A DNA stretch of 32,538 bases from a bacterium (GTDB taxonomy: Bacteria > Zhuqueibacterota > Zhuqueibacteria > Residuimicrobiales > Residuimicrobiaceae): NCBI GenBank assembly GCA_029554865.1, contig JAKPUX010000230.1:1-32538 (forward strand). The letters run 5' to 3'. The notes under the pieces were generated by a model, which was not told where the DNA came from, made no database searches, and worked only from the letters and a program-made list of their open reading frames with translations. Both the position numbers and the translations under genes were made by a program. Below, one piece after another: positions 1 through 7,757 of this stretch. Numbering within the stretch: the stretch's first letter is position 1; each line of letters starts with the position of its first letter.

Positions 1-976
1 GCGCATCCCCCTCCTTGTCGATCTGCTTGGAAGAGGTGCCGGAAGCGACGATGGCATGAAATCCCGAACAGGCGCCGCAGGCCACGGTGATGAAGAGGAT
101 GGGGAAAATCGCTCCCAGCCCCGGCGCGTGCCAGGCGGTGAAGGCGGGATAATCGATGGTGTAGCCGCCGAAAAGGATGCCGATGAAGCCGCCCAGAATG
201 GAAAAATAGAGCAGGTAGGAGGAGAGATAATCGCGCGGCTGCAGCAGGATCCAGACCGGGGTGATGGAAGCGATGAAGGCATAGAGGATCAACACGACGC
301 TCCAGAAGCGTCCGGCGCTCAGGCCCGAAAAAGAGGCGACACCGGCCGCATCAATGGGTATGATGTGGCCGACCCAGGTGGCCAGTAAAACCAGCGGCAC
401 GAAGATGAGCGAGCTGACGAGCAGGGAAAGTTTGAGCCGGTAGAGGGAGAGGCCAAAGCCCACCGCCAGGAGCATGAAGATCAGCGAGGAGGTGGCCACC
501 CCGCCGTCCTCGACGAAAGTGGTGGCGGTGAGGTCGGTGAAGACGGTGAGGACATAGACCAGGGTCAGCCAGATGAAAGCGAGGAAGAGCTTGTAGGCGA
601 GGGGGCTCATCTGTTCACGTGCGATCTCGGCGATCGAGCGCGCCTTGTGGCGGATGGAGGCGACCAGGGCGGTGTAATCGTGGACCCCGCCGATGAAAAT
701 CGAACCGAGGATGATCCAGAGCAGGGTCGGCAGCCAGCCGAAGGCAGCGGTGGCGATGATCGGGCCGACGATCGGTCCCGCCCCGGCGATCGAGGAAAAA
801 TGGTGGCCGAGCAGCACCTGTTTCGGGGCGGGCACGCGGTCGATGCCGTCATAGTCGGCATGGCTCGGAGTCGGATTGGCATTGTCAATCGAGAACTGCC
901 GGTCCAGAAAGGCGCCATAAAAACGCCAGGCCAGCAAAAACAGCAGCACGGCGGCGAGGAGGATGGTGAACAGCAT
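1..976 (-). CDS. cstA: Carbon starvation protein A (CstA) peptide transporter, 3' end beyond window
   Basis: Inner-membrane transporter of the CstA family, which takes up peptides (and pyruvate in some relatives). The frame stays open from the ATG at 976 to the left edge, giving the N-terminal 325 residues; the family is usually 480-700 residues, so the end lies outside the window. Visible family hallmarks are HHFSSIAGAGPIVGP near residue 50, a GGVHDYTALVAS stretch near residue 85, and ACGACSGFHAIVASGTSSKQ close to the window edge. Many hydrophobic segments alternate with short loops. The ATG at 976 has AGGGAAGAGG just upstream; another in-frame ATG lies five codons earlier but has a poorer site. 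A terminator separates it from the saccharopine operon upstream, so it should have its own promoter, which I could not identify in the roughly 50-base gap. Confidence 0.95.
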   Translation of the reverse strand, partial: MLFTILLAAVLLFLLAWRFYGAFLDRQFSIDNANPTPSHADYDGIDRVPAPKQVLLGHHFSSIAGAGPIVGPIIATAAFGWLPTLLWIILGSIFIGGVHDYTALVASIRHKARSIAEIAREQMSPLAYKLFLAFIWLTLVYVLTVFTDLTATTFVEDGGVATSSLIFMLLAVGFGLSLYRLKLSLLVSSLIFVPLVLLATWVGHIIPIDAAGVASFSGLSAGRFWSVVLILYAFIASITPVWILLQPRDYLSSYLLYFSILGGFIGILFGGYTIDYPAFTAWHAPGLGAIFPILFITVACGACSGFHAIVASGTSSKQIDKEGDA

Positions 977-1024
977 GGCCTCTTCCCTCATTCATAACGG
1001 CCTGCACGCGCAGGGGGTGGTATG

Positions 1025-1053
1025 AAAAGAGCCCGGATGATCCGGGCTCTTTT
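1025..1053 (-). terminator. Rho-independent terminator of the saccharopine operon
   Basis: A perfect 13-bp inverted repeat (1025-1037 pairing with 1041-1053) with a three-base loop. The stem ends in AAAA/TTTT, so it looks bidirectional. It lies 14 bases past the stop of the leftward saccharopine dehydrogenase gene and before cstA. Confidence 0.9.
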
Positions 1054-1066
1054 CGGTTGTGGATGC

Positions 1067-2392
1067 TCAAGCCAGGGGCTTGAAGGTATCGACAAACTTG
1101 ATATTCATCTTTTCAAGCTCCGCCAGGACCGGCTCGTAAACCTCCGGCACAGTGGGGATGTGGACGCCGGTGAGCTTGATCTTGCCCTGGTTCATCAGCT
1201 TGACCGCGACCGCCGCCGGCAGGCTGACGGTGCGCGCCATGGAGCTGTCGCCGTAGGGGATGCCGTAATCGACGAGCAGGCTGGTGATCGCTTCCTTGCG
1301 GCCGCCCGGGTACTCGGCGATGAATTCGTGCTGCAGCACGACCAGATCGCGCTCGCCCGGTTTGTAGGCCATCTTTCTCTCCATCAGGGCGGTGAGGGCA
1401 TCAAGGACCGTGGGCGGGTCGCACTTGACGGGCTCATCGCTGAAAAGGCCCAGCCACTCGAACCGCTTGATCACATCATGGACCTCCGGCAGCTCCAGGT
1501 GTTTGGCCATAGCGGCCTTGAGCCCCTCGGGCTTGGCATTGATCAGGGAGGCGGTCAGTTGCGCCCAGGTCCAGCCGAGAATCTCCGGCCGTTCGGTGTC
1601 ATTCAGAAAGCCGAGGCGCACCACCTTCTCCAGGGTTTCGCACCAGCCGGGATTGCGGAAGGTGCCGCGGAAGATGGTCCGGGCATCCTTGAGCCCGTAG
1701 AGATCCTGATAGAGCATGGAATCGCGGTTGGGATAGAGTTCGAGCCAGCCCAGTCCCCGGACATCCTTGATCGCGACGGTACGGAAGAGGTCCTTGTTCT
1801 CGATGACCATATCCTTGCCGTCCTTGAGAAAATGGGCCGAATTGCGTCCGGCGAGGAGGACGCCGCGGGGACTCCAGGAGAACTTGTAGCCGAAGGGATT
1901 GTCGTTGGCTTCGGGGGCGGGCAGTCCACCGCAGACCGATTCAAAGGAGGTGACCCTTCCCCCCTTGTGCTCCACCTCATGGATCATCTTCATCGCCGAC
2001 ATGTGGTCGATGCCGGGGTCGAGGCCGATCTCGTTGAGGAACAATAGTCCCTGGTCCCTGGCCTGCTGGTCGAGGGCGCGCATGGCCGGGCTCACATAGC
2101 TGGTGGTCACCAGATTGGTCTTGTGCTTGAGGCACAGTTCCGCCACCTGCACATGATAGATCCACGGCAGCAGGCTGATGGCCACGTCGGCATCCGCCAC
2201 CAGGGCCTCAAGCTTTTCCTTCTCCTGCACCGTGGCTGCGACCGCCTTGCCCGCAGGATGCTTCTCGATCAGGGCCTCCGCCTTGCTGACCGTGCGGCTG
2301 GCGATGATCACCTGCGTATCCGGCTGATCGAGCAGATAGCGCACCAGGGGACGTGAAACCAGACCAGCACCAAGAACCAGTACTTTTTTCAT
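1067..2392 (-). CDS. Saccharopine dehydrogenase (L-glutamate-forming, Lys9/AASS-C type)
   Basis: A 441-residue cytoplasmic oxidoreductase. The family splits saccharopine into glutamate and 2-aminoadipate semialdehyde (second step of the saccharopine route of lysine breakdown); fungal Lys9 runs the reverse reaction. The N-terminal Rossmann motif is VLGAGLVSRP (residues 5-14). The Lys9-type signatures are NEIGLDPGIDHMSAMK (about 120-135) and CGGLPAPEANDNPFGYKFSW (about 154-173), followed by SPRGVLLAG. Length matches the C-terminal half of animal AASS. The start has AAGGAGAAGAGG upstream. It begins 12 bases after the LKR-like gene, so the two are one operon and together rebuild the animal/plant bifunctional enzyme as two polypeptides. 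A biosynthetic role is less likely because bacterial aminoadipate routes normally use LysW-carried intermediates and no such genes are seen. Confidence 0.93.
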   Translation of the reverse strand: MKKVLVLGAGLVSRPLVRYLLDQPDTQVIIASRTVSKAEALIEKHPAGKAVAATVQEKEKLEALVADADVAISLLPWIYHVQVAELCLKHKTNLVTTSYVSPAMRALDQQARDQGLLFLNEIGLDPGIDHMSAMKMIHEVEHKGGRVTSFESVCGGLPAPEANDNPFGYKFSWSPRGVLLAGRNSAHFLKDGKDMVIENKDLFRTVAIKDVRGLGWLELYPNRDSMLYQDLYGLKDARTIFRGTFRNPGWCETLEKVVRLGFLNDTERPEILGWTWAQLTASLINAKPEGLKAAMAKHLELPEVHDVIKRFEWLGLFSDEPVKCDPPTVLDALTALMERKMAYKPGERDLVVLQHEFIAEYPGGRKEAITSLLVDYGIPYGDSSMARTVSLPAAVAVKLMNQGKIKLTGVHIPTVPEVYEPVLAELEKMNIKFVDTFKPLA

Positions 2393-2404
2393 ACCTCTTC
2401 TCCT

Positions 2405-3715
2405 TCAGGCTTTGTTCAAGTGTTCTTCAAGATAGCTGTACGACGGCGTCAATTGGCCCTGATGGCAGATCACGGCGTTCTTGATCTCCGTCGGCAAATT
2501 CAGTTGGCCAAAGGGCTGGCTGTAATCAGCCAGACAGATGGCCGGGACGAAGGGATGGAGCGACTGGCTGAAGGCCTGCGATGCGTCGCGGGGGATCTCC
2601 GCAGGCAGATTGTCTACCGCCATGATCACCACTCCTTCACCCTCATGGCCGTCCCGGATGGTATCGGTGCCGGGGTGGTAGACGAAAATGGGATTATCCG
2701 ATTCGGTCGCCTTTTCAGTGCACTCGATCGAACCGTTGATGTCGCAGCTGATATCCCCAATCACCTGCATTTTTATCGGCCGTCCCTCGGACCAGCGCTC
2801 TTTCAGATAGCGCTTGGTCAGGAGGCGGGGGTAGCGCTTGTCCCAGTAGATGCCGTTGACCAGGACGCTCAGGTGGGGAAGATGCGCCTCAAATTGGGAG
2901 TGATAGCCTTCGGGATGTTCAAAATAGTCGTTCAGATCGAAGGCCTGCGCGGGATCGACCGGCTTGACCATGTCGCGTTCTGCAAAGACCACCTTGTGCA
3001 GGATGGTGTCGCGCCGCGGCGTCAGCCCGGCCAGCTCTTGCGGTTCGACCTCCTGGTGCGGGAGCAAGTCAAAGACCTCCTGAGCTCCCTTGGAGACATG
3101 GCCATAACCGGAAAAACCGATGACGAGGGGGCGAAGCGGTTCGGGAATCCCCTGTTCCGCGATGCGGCGGCCCGCTGTTTCGACCGCGGCCTTGGCCTCG
3201 GCGATATCGCGGTATTCGTAGGCCATGCGGATCCCGGTGAAGGGGGTCTCAAAACCCTGGCTGCGCAAGCGCAGGCCGAGGGCATGCAGGGTATCCACCA
3301 TGCCCGCCATGCCGGCGAAGCGGCCGAAGAAGACCAGTCGGCGCCCCCGGGCGTCCTTGATCAACTCATAATCGATGAGGGTGGAGCGGCTCTCGAGCAG
3401 ATGCCGCAGCATGGGCATGTTGTATTTCTGGCCCTTGATGGTATGCGAAAAGTAGAGGTAGGTCTTGCCGGGATGAAGAAGCGGGATCGGAATTTCCTTG
3501 ATGCCGAAGATGACGGAACAGGGAGTGAGGTCCTCCTCGATGCGGGCGCCGGCCCGCTCATACTCCTGGTCCGAAAAGGCGCGCGTCGGGTAGGGCTGGC
3601 AGTAGAACTCGAGGGGCAGCTCCTCCCTGAATTTGATAATCTGTTCGGGGATGATGGCTGCTCTGCGCTCCCAGATGTTTTTATCCTCGCGACGGATTCC
3701 GATGATTTTTTTCAT
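2405..3715 (-). CDS. Lysine-ketoglutarate reductase-like protein (AASS N-terminal half)
   Basis: A 436-residue protein resembling the lysine-2-oxoglutarate reductase half of bifunctional LKR/SDH, which condenses lysine and 2-oxoglutarate to saccharopine using NADPH. It opens with IGIRREDKNIWERRAAI, the alanine dehydrogenase/transhydrogenase N-terminal type fold shared by LKR. Further family-like segments are KEIPIPLLHPGKTYLYFSHT (about 96-115), FFGRFAGMAGMVDTLHALG (about 149-167) and VIGFSGYGHVSKGAQEV (about 214-230), the last being a glycine-rich nucleotide-binding turn. An upstream ATG at 3790 exists, but the ATG at 3715 has GAGGAGAGGG directly before it and matches the family's natural N-terminus. 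It is first in a two-gene operon with saccharopine dehydrogenase and is preceded by a near-consensus promoter. The exact substrate is inferred from the partner gene. Confidence 0.88.
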   Translation of the reverse strand: MKKIIGIRREDKNIWERRAAIIPEQIIKFREELPLEFYCQPYPTRAFSDQEYERAGARIEEDLTPCSVIFGIKEIPIPLLHPGKTYLYFSHTIKGQKYNMPMLRHLLESRSTLIDYELIKDARGRRLVFFGRFAGMAGMVDTLHALGLRLRSQGFETPFTGIRMAYEYRDIAEAKAAVETAGRRIAEQGIPEPLRPLVIGFSGYGHVSKGAQEVFDLLPHQEVEPQELAGLTPRRDTILHKVVFAERDMVKPVDPAQAFDLNDYFEHPEGYHSQFEAHLPHLSVLVNGIYWDKRYPRLLTKRYLKERWSEGRPIKMQVIGDISCDINGSIECTEKATESDNPIFVYHPGTDTIRDGHEGEGVVIMAVDNLPAEIPRDASQAFSQSLHPFVPAICLADYSQPFGQLNLPTEIKNAVICHQGQLTPSYSYLEEHLNKA

Positions 3716-3799
3716 CCCTCTCCTCTGTGCCTGTTCCTGATCGGGTGGCCCCGCGGTGCCTTTCCCATGCCGGGCGGCGGTTCGAAACAATGGTCCCCT

Positions 3800-3828
3800 A
3801 TTCTAGCAAAAATAGCCCAGAATGTCAA
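3800..3828 (-). promoter_or_regulatory. Sigma-70-type promoter of the LKR/SDH operon
   Basis: On the minus strand: -35 TTGACA (3828-3823), 17-base spacer, -10 TAGAAT (3805-3800). Transcription would start near 3793, leaving a leader of about 78 bases before the ATG at 3715. Confidence 0.85.
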
Positions 3829-3883
3829 CGTATTTTTAAAGCAGACCAGGGTAATCCGGGGACAAAGAACACCCCTGCTGCTC

Positions 3884-4912
3884 TCATATTCTCCCCTCCC
3901 TTCCCGCGAGCTGTCCGCAGGCGGCGTTGATGTCGGTTCCCTTGCTCCAGCGGATCGAGACCGGGGCATGCAGGGGGCTCAGCCAGGTGGCAAAGCGCGT
4001 CACGCTCGCTTCGTCAGGACGCTCAAAGCCGGGCAGGGCCGGATTGTAGGGAATGAGGTTGACCTTGCACGGCACCTCAGCCGCCAGCCTGCGCAGGGCG
4101 TCGGCATCCTCCTCGCCGTCATTAAAGCCCGCGAGGAGGACATACTCGAAGGTCGGCCGGCGGCGGGCCTTTTTCGCATAATACTTGACAGCATTGAGGA
4201 GTTCGGGCAGGGGGTAGCGTTTGGCGATGGGGACGATCTGCCGGCGCTTGGCATCGATGGCCGAGTGGAGTGAAACGGCGAGGCGGAAGGGCTGCCCCTC
4301 ATCCGCGAAGCGCAGGATGGCCGGAGTGATGCCGACGGTGGAGATGACGATGTGACGGTGGCCGACGGCTATGCCGTCGGGGTTGTTGATGAGGCCGGCG
4401 GCGGCGGTGACGGCTTCATAGTTGAGAAAGGGCTCACCCATGCCCATAAAGACGATGTTGGTCGGCATTTCCCCGGTCTCACGCGCCGCCTGCAGCACCT
4501 GGTCGGCGATCTCGCCCGTGGTGAGGTTGCGCCTGAAACCCAGGGCGCCGGTGGCGCAAAAGGCACAGCCCAAAGCGCAGCCGACCTGGGAAGAGATGCA
4601 GAGGGTCCGGCGGCCGGACTCGGGGATATAGACCGCCTCGATGAGCGCTCCGTCCTCCAGCCGGAAGAGATATTTGACCGAACCGCTTTCGGGCGAGGCC
4701 GCCCGCTGCTCGAGGGTCATCCACTCCAGGCCGGCCTCCTCGGCCAGTTTGCGCCGCAGCTCGCGGCCGAGGTCGCTCATCACCTCGAAAGAGGCGGCGT
4801 GTTTGGCGTAGATCCAGCTGAAGAGCTGCCGGCCGCGGAATCTTTTTTCGCCGATCGATTCGGCAAAGAGCTCCAGTTCGGCGCGGTTCAAACCGACAAG
4901 TTTATTTTTCAT
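3884..4912 (-). CDS. rlmN: 23S rRNA (A2503-C2) / tRNA (A37-C2) methyltransferase RlmN
   Basis: Radical SAM enzyme that methylates C2 of adenosine 2503 in 23S rRNA, and A37 in some tRNAs. It is 342 residues, normal for the family. The radical-SAM CX3CX2C cluster is Cys112/116/119 in QVGCALGCAFCATGALGF. The two family-specific cysteines are also present: Cys105 (RTLCISSQ) and Cys332 (NAACGQLAG), the counterparts of E. coli Cys118 and Cys355 that form the protein-RNA thioether intermediate. GMGEPFLNY (about 157-165) is the SAM-binding GGEP-like motif. A GTG at 4933 is in frame, but the ATG at 4912 (MKNKLVGLNR) matches the usual start; its ribosome site is weak. It diverges from the moxR gene, and a candidate promoter lies at 4993-5021. 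Confidence 0.96.
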   Translation of the reverse strand: MKNKLVGLNRAELELFAESIGEKRFRGRQLFSWIYAKHAASFEVMSDLGRELRRKLAEEAGLEWMTLEQRAASPESGSVKYLFRLEDGALIEAVYIPESGRRTLCISSQVGCALGCAFCATGALGFRRNLTTGEIADQVLQAARETGEMPTNIVFMGMGEPFLNYEAVTAAAGLINNPDGIAVGHRHIVISTVGITPAILRFADEGQPFRLAVSLHSAIDAKRRQIVPIAKRYPLPELLNAVKYYAKKARRRPTFEYVLLAGFNDGEEDADALRRLAAEVPCKVNLIPYNPALPGFERPDEASVTRFATWLSPLHAPVSIRWSKGTDINAACGQLAGREGRI

Positions 4913-4992
4913 AGACCATTCACAAAAGGGCACGGGCTGTGCGCGGCCCGCACGGCCGCGGATCGGTGATCGGGGAGGGATCCGCGCCCCCT

Positions 4993-5021
4993 AAATTAGC
5001 AGATGTTTTTCTATTTTCCAA
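4993..5021 (-). promoter_or_regulatory. Candidate promoter for rlmN
   Basis: Minus strand: -35 TTGGAA (5021-5016), 17-base spacer, -10 TAATTT (4998-4993). It lies about 80 bases before the rlmN ATG in an AT-rich patch, where a promoter is expected. Weaker match than the promoter at 3800-3828. Confidence 0.6.
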
Positions 5022-5025
5022 TCTT

Positions 5026-5040
5026 TTCCGCAATGCGGAA
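5026..5040. promoter_or_regulatory. 15-base dyad, possible operator between rlmN and moxR
   Basis: TTCCGCA-A-TGCGGAA has perfect 7-base arms around one central base. It sits immediately upstream of the rlmN -35 box, in the divergent rlmN/moxR gap. No T-run follows, so it is not a terminator. Function is inferred from symmetry and position only. Confidence 0.35.
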
Positions 5041-5147
5041 CAACAGCTGGTACTTGCCGGTTATAACTAGACAGCGGCGCGTGTTGTCTTTTTCCGCCGG
5101 TATGTAAAAGTTGAATAAATACTGGAATCGATGGATAGGGAGGCGGC

Positions 5148-6146
5148 ATGGAATTACGCAGCGCCCGCGATCTGGATGCTGTGCAGCAGCTCAAACAGGC
5201 CCACCAGGCCATCACTGGCGAGATCGGCAAGGTCATCATCGGTCAGCATCAGGTGATCGACGAGATGCTCATCTCCCTGCTTTCCCGGGGTCACTCCCTG
5301 CTGGTCGGGGTCCCCGGTCTGGCCAAGACCCTGCTCATCAGCACCCTGGCGAGGGTTCTCGATCTGCAGTTCAAACGCATCCAGTTCACCCCGGACCTGA
5401 TGCCTTCGGACATCACCGGCACCGAGGTGATCGAGGGGGAAACCGGCGGCGGCCGCAAGGCCTTCAAGTATGTCAAGGGGCCGATCTTCGCCAACATTGT
5501 CCTCGCCGACGAGATCAACCGCACCCCGCCGAAAACCCAGTCCGCCCTGCTGCAGGCGATGCAGGAGCATGAGGTCTCCGCCGCCGGGGTCACCTACAAA
5601 CTTGACGAACCCTTTTTCGTCCTGGCCACCCAGAACCCTATCGAGCAGGAGGGCACCTATCCCCTGCCCGAGGCCCAGCTCGACCGCTTCATGTTCAATC
5701 TCTGGGTGGACTATCCGAGCGAAGCCGAAGAGGTTGAGATAGTGACCACCACCACCAGCGCCTACCATGCCGACCTCAAGGTGATCCTCAAGGCGGCCGA
5801 CATCATCGCCCTGCAGGATCTGGTGCGCCGGGTGCCGGTGGCCGAGAATGTGATCTCCTACGCCGTCCAGCTGGCGCGCAAGACCCGCCCGGGCCATGAC
5901 AGCGCGCCTAAATTCATCAAGGAGTGGATCACCTGGGGGGCGGGACCGCGCGCCTCGCAGTACCTCATCCTCGGGGCCAAGACCCGCGCCATTCTCGACG
6001 GCCGGCCGACTCCCGATATCGCCGATGTACGCGCCCTCGCCAAACCGGTGCTGCGCCATCGCCTCGTCGCCAACTTTAACGCCGAGGCCGAGGGGGTCAC
6101 CACCAGCCAGATTATCGACCGTCTCATTGCGGAGCAGGAGGGGTAA
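5148..6146 (+). CDS. MoxR-family AAA+ ATPase
   Basis: A 332-residue cytoplasmic AAA+ ATPase of the MoxR class, thought to act as a chaperone that matures or inserts partner proteins with von Willebrand A or DUF58 domains. Walker A is GVPGLAKT (54-61), Walker B IVLADE (117-122), followed by INRTPPKTQSALLQAMQE, a MoxR hallmark. Sensor 1 is ATQNPIEQEGTYPLPEAQLD (160-179). The start has GGGAGGCGGC just upstream. The DUF58 gene follows after three bases, a very common pairing and good evidence of a functional complex. Unlike many FCB gene sets, the usual later members (BatA/BatB vWA membrane proteins, BatD) do not follow. An alternative start at 5111 in another frame is not coding. Confidence 0.96.
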   Translation: MELRSARDLDAVQQLKQAHQAITGEIGKVIIGQHQVIDEMLISLLSRGHSLLVGVPGLAKTLLISTLARVLDLQFKRIQFTPDLMPSDITGTEVIEGETGGGRKAFKYVKGPIFANIVLADEINRTPPKTQSALLQAMQEHEVSAAGVTYKLDEPFFVLATQNPIEQEGTYPLPEAQLDRFMFNLWVDYPSEAEEVEIVTTTTSAYHADLKVILKAADIIALQDLVRRVPVAENVISYAVQLARKTRPGHDSAPKFIKEWITWGAGPRASQYLILGAKTRAILDGRPTPDIADVRALAKPVLRHRLVANFNAEAEGVTTSQIIDRLIAEQEG

Positions 6147-6149
6147 GCC

Positions 6150-7058
6150 ATGGCCTCGCAGGCGCCGGACTACAGGCAGTTCCTCCAGCCCGCGGTGGTC
6201 TCCAAACTGACCAACCTTGACCTCATCGCCCGCCTGGTGGTGGAGGGCTTTATCACCGGGCTTCACCGCTCCCCCTACCACGGCTTTAGCGTCGAGTTTG
6301 CCGAACACCGCCCCTACATGCCGGGGGATGATATCCGCCATATTGACTGGAAGGTCTATGCCAAGACCAACCGTTATTACCTCAAGGAGTTCGAGGAGGA
6401 GACCAACCTCAAAGCTCACCTTCTGCTCGACGCCTCGGCATCGATGGGGTACGGCTCGGGCGCGGTGACCAAACTGCAGTACGCCATCTGGCTGGCGGCA
6501 GCCCTGGCCTACCTCATGATCCACCAGCGTGACGCCGTCGGACTGGTCACCTTCGACGAAAAGATCCGCCGCTACCTGCCGCCGCGCTCGATTTTCAGCT
6601 ATCTGACCCTGCTGCTCCAGGAAATGCAAAACACCGCCAGCTCGGCGGCAACCGATGTGGCGCAAACCCTCCACCAGATGGCCGAACGCATCCACCGCCG
6701 CGGACTGGTGATCCTCTTCTCCGACCTCCTCGACGATCCCCAAAAAATCATTTCCGGCCTCAAACACTTCCGCCACAACAACCACGAGGTGATCGTCTTC
6801 CACCTCCTTGATCCCCTCGAACTCTCCTTCAACTTCAGGCAGGACGCCCTCTTCATCGACCTTGAAAGCGGCGACAGGATGACAATCCAGCCCTGGCACA
6901 TCCGCGGCGAGTACCACCGGCTGATGACCGAACACATCGAAACCCTCAGACGCCAATGCCGCGAGAACCGCATCGATTATCTCCTGATCGATACCTCCCA
7001 GCCCTTCGACACCGCCTTGCTCGAGTATCTCGGCAAGCGCAAACGCATCGGGGGATGA
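6150..7058 (+). CDS. DUF58 / von Willebrand A-like protein, partner of MoxR
   Basis: A 302-residue protein of the DUF58 family. The signature EHRPYMPGDDIRHIDWKVYA lies near residues 50-70, and LLDASASMGYGSG (about 91-103) is a MIDAS-like DxSxS motif that could bind a metal ion, as in vWA domains. A later FSDLLDD (about 190-196) fits the same fold. No clear membrane segment is visible, so it is probably cytoplasmic or peripheral, like the shorter DUF58 proteins. It begins three bases after the moxR stop and is presumably co-translated. Its physiological target is unknown; related pairs have been tied to envelope stress, metal-enzyme maturation or membrane-complex assembly. Confidence 0.93.
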   Translation: MASQAPDYRQFLQPAVVSKLTNLDLIARLVVEGFITGLHRSPYHGFSVEFAEHRPYMPGDDIRHIDWKVYAKTNRYYLKEFEEETNLKAHLLLDASASMGYGSGAVTKLQYAIWLAAALAYLMIHQRDAVGLVTFDEKIRRYLPPRSIFSYLTLLLQEMQNTASSAATDVAQTLHQMAERIHRRGLVILFSDLLDDPQKIISGLKHFRHNNHEVIVFHLLDPLELSFNFRQDALFIDLESGDRMTIQPWHIRGEYHRLMTEHIETLRRQCRENRIDYLLIDTSQPFDTALLEYLGKRKRIGG

Positions 7059-7075
7059 CGGCCGCAGCCGCGGGC

Positions 7076-7102
7076 AAAAAAAAAGGCCCGGAATCCGGGC
7101 CT
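7076..7102 (-). terminator. Rho-independent terminator of the small FN3 protein gene
   Basis: AGGCCCGGA (7084-7092) pairs with TCCGGGCCT (7094-7102). On the minus strand the hairpin is followed by nine T residues (A-run 7076-7084). It serves the leftward gene ending at 7122; there is no T-run for the rightward DUF58 gene. Confidence 0.88.
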
Positions 7103-7121
7103 GGAAAAGAGTGCGGGGTGA

Positions 7122-7538
7122 TCAGCGGAACATCGCCTTGATGCTGCCCCAGGTCTGCCGCGCTGAGGAGATCTGCGGCGAAAGGCGGAGCACCTTGTCA
7201 TAATCCGTAAAGCTGCCGTCCTCATTGACCATGCGCAGCTTGTAATAGAACTCGTGGGTGGTCTGCTTGAAGACGCTCTTGTCGATGTAGCTGTAGCTCC
7301 TCTCCCCTTCCCCCTTGTCCTTCACCCCGATTGTGACCAGGGTTTCATAATCACGGCTGTCCAGGCTGCGCAAAACCTGGTAGCCCTTGAGGTTGTTCTC
7401 CGCGGCGACGATCCACCGCAGCTCGACCTGATTATAGCCAGTCTCGCCCTGAAAGGAGGAGATGATGGCGCCGGCATGCAGCAGCGATCCGAGTCCCAGC
7501 AGGGCGAATGCGATGTATAAAAATGAACGTTTGGTCAT
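7122..7538 (-). CDS. Small secreted fibronectin type III-like protein
   Basis: A 138-residue exported protein. Residues 1-24 form a signal peptide (MTKRSF, a hydrophobic run, then HAGA). Residues 26-120 look like a single fibronectin-III/Ig-type beta sandwich: VELRWIVAAENNLKGYQVLR, then YSYIDKSV, then FYYKLRMVNEDGS, the pattern of FN3 domains in FCB secreted proteins. The protein ends TWGSIKAMFR, a tryptophan/arginine-rich tail outside the fold. It has no NYPNPFN-type sorting domain. The frame runs back to 7685, but the ATG at 7538 has AAAGG upstream and begins a clean signal peptide. It is transcribed alone from its own promoter to its own terminator and diverges from the sigma factor gene. 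Function unknown. Confidence 0.82.
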   Translation of the reverse strand: MTKRSFLYIAFALLGLGSLLHAGAIISSFQGETGYNQVELRWIVAAENNLKGYQVLRSLDSRDYETLVTIGVKDKGEGERSYSYIDKSVFKQTTHEFYYKLRMVNEDGSFTDYDKVLRLSPQISSARQTWGSIKAMFR

Positions 7539-7581
7539 GATGCGGCCTTTATTATCGATACCCCGGAATATTCTAGTAACT

Positions 7582-7609
7582 AATATACAAAGATTTCCGT
7601 CAAAGTCAA
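7582..7609 (-). promoter_or_regulatory. Promoter of the small FN3 protein gene
   Basis: Minus strand: -35 TTGACT (7609-7604), 16-base spacer, -10 TATATT (7587-7582). It leads to the ATG at 7538 with a leader of roughly 40 bases. Confidence 0.7.
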
Positions 7610-7678
7610 TTGTTTTCTGCAGAGGATGCAAATTAAACCTATTTATGTATATAAAAATGAACTTGCGTAAATCAGATG

Positions 7679-7707
7679 TTGACAAAAAGAACTGCTTTCA
7701 GTATATT
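7679..7707 (+). promoter_or_regulatory. Promoter of the primary sigma factor gene
   Basis: -35 TTGACA (7679-7684), 17-base spacer, -10 TATATT (7702-7707). The start point would be near 7714, about 44 bases before the TTG start codon. It diverges from the promoter at 7582-7609. Confidence 0.85.
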
Positions 7708-7757
7708 AGCCCGACAGGGGCAAGCTGTTCCGATGCTAACAACCAGGGGAAAATAGA

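Noticed and set aside
2420-4273. 617-codon open frame on the plus strand
   Set aside because: Lies antisense to the LKR and rlmN genes, spans their intergenic promoter and shows no recognisable domain; a GC-rich codon-bias shadow.
5154-6956. 600-codon open frame on the minus strand
   Set aside because: Exactly antisense to the moxR-DUF58 pair, both of which have full family motifs.
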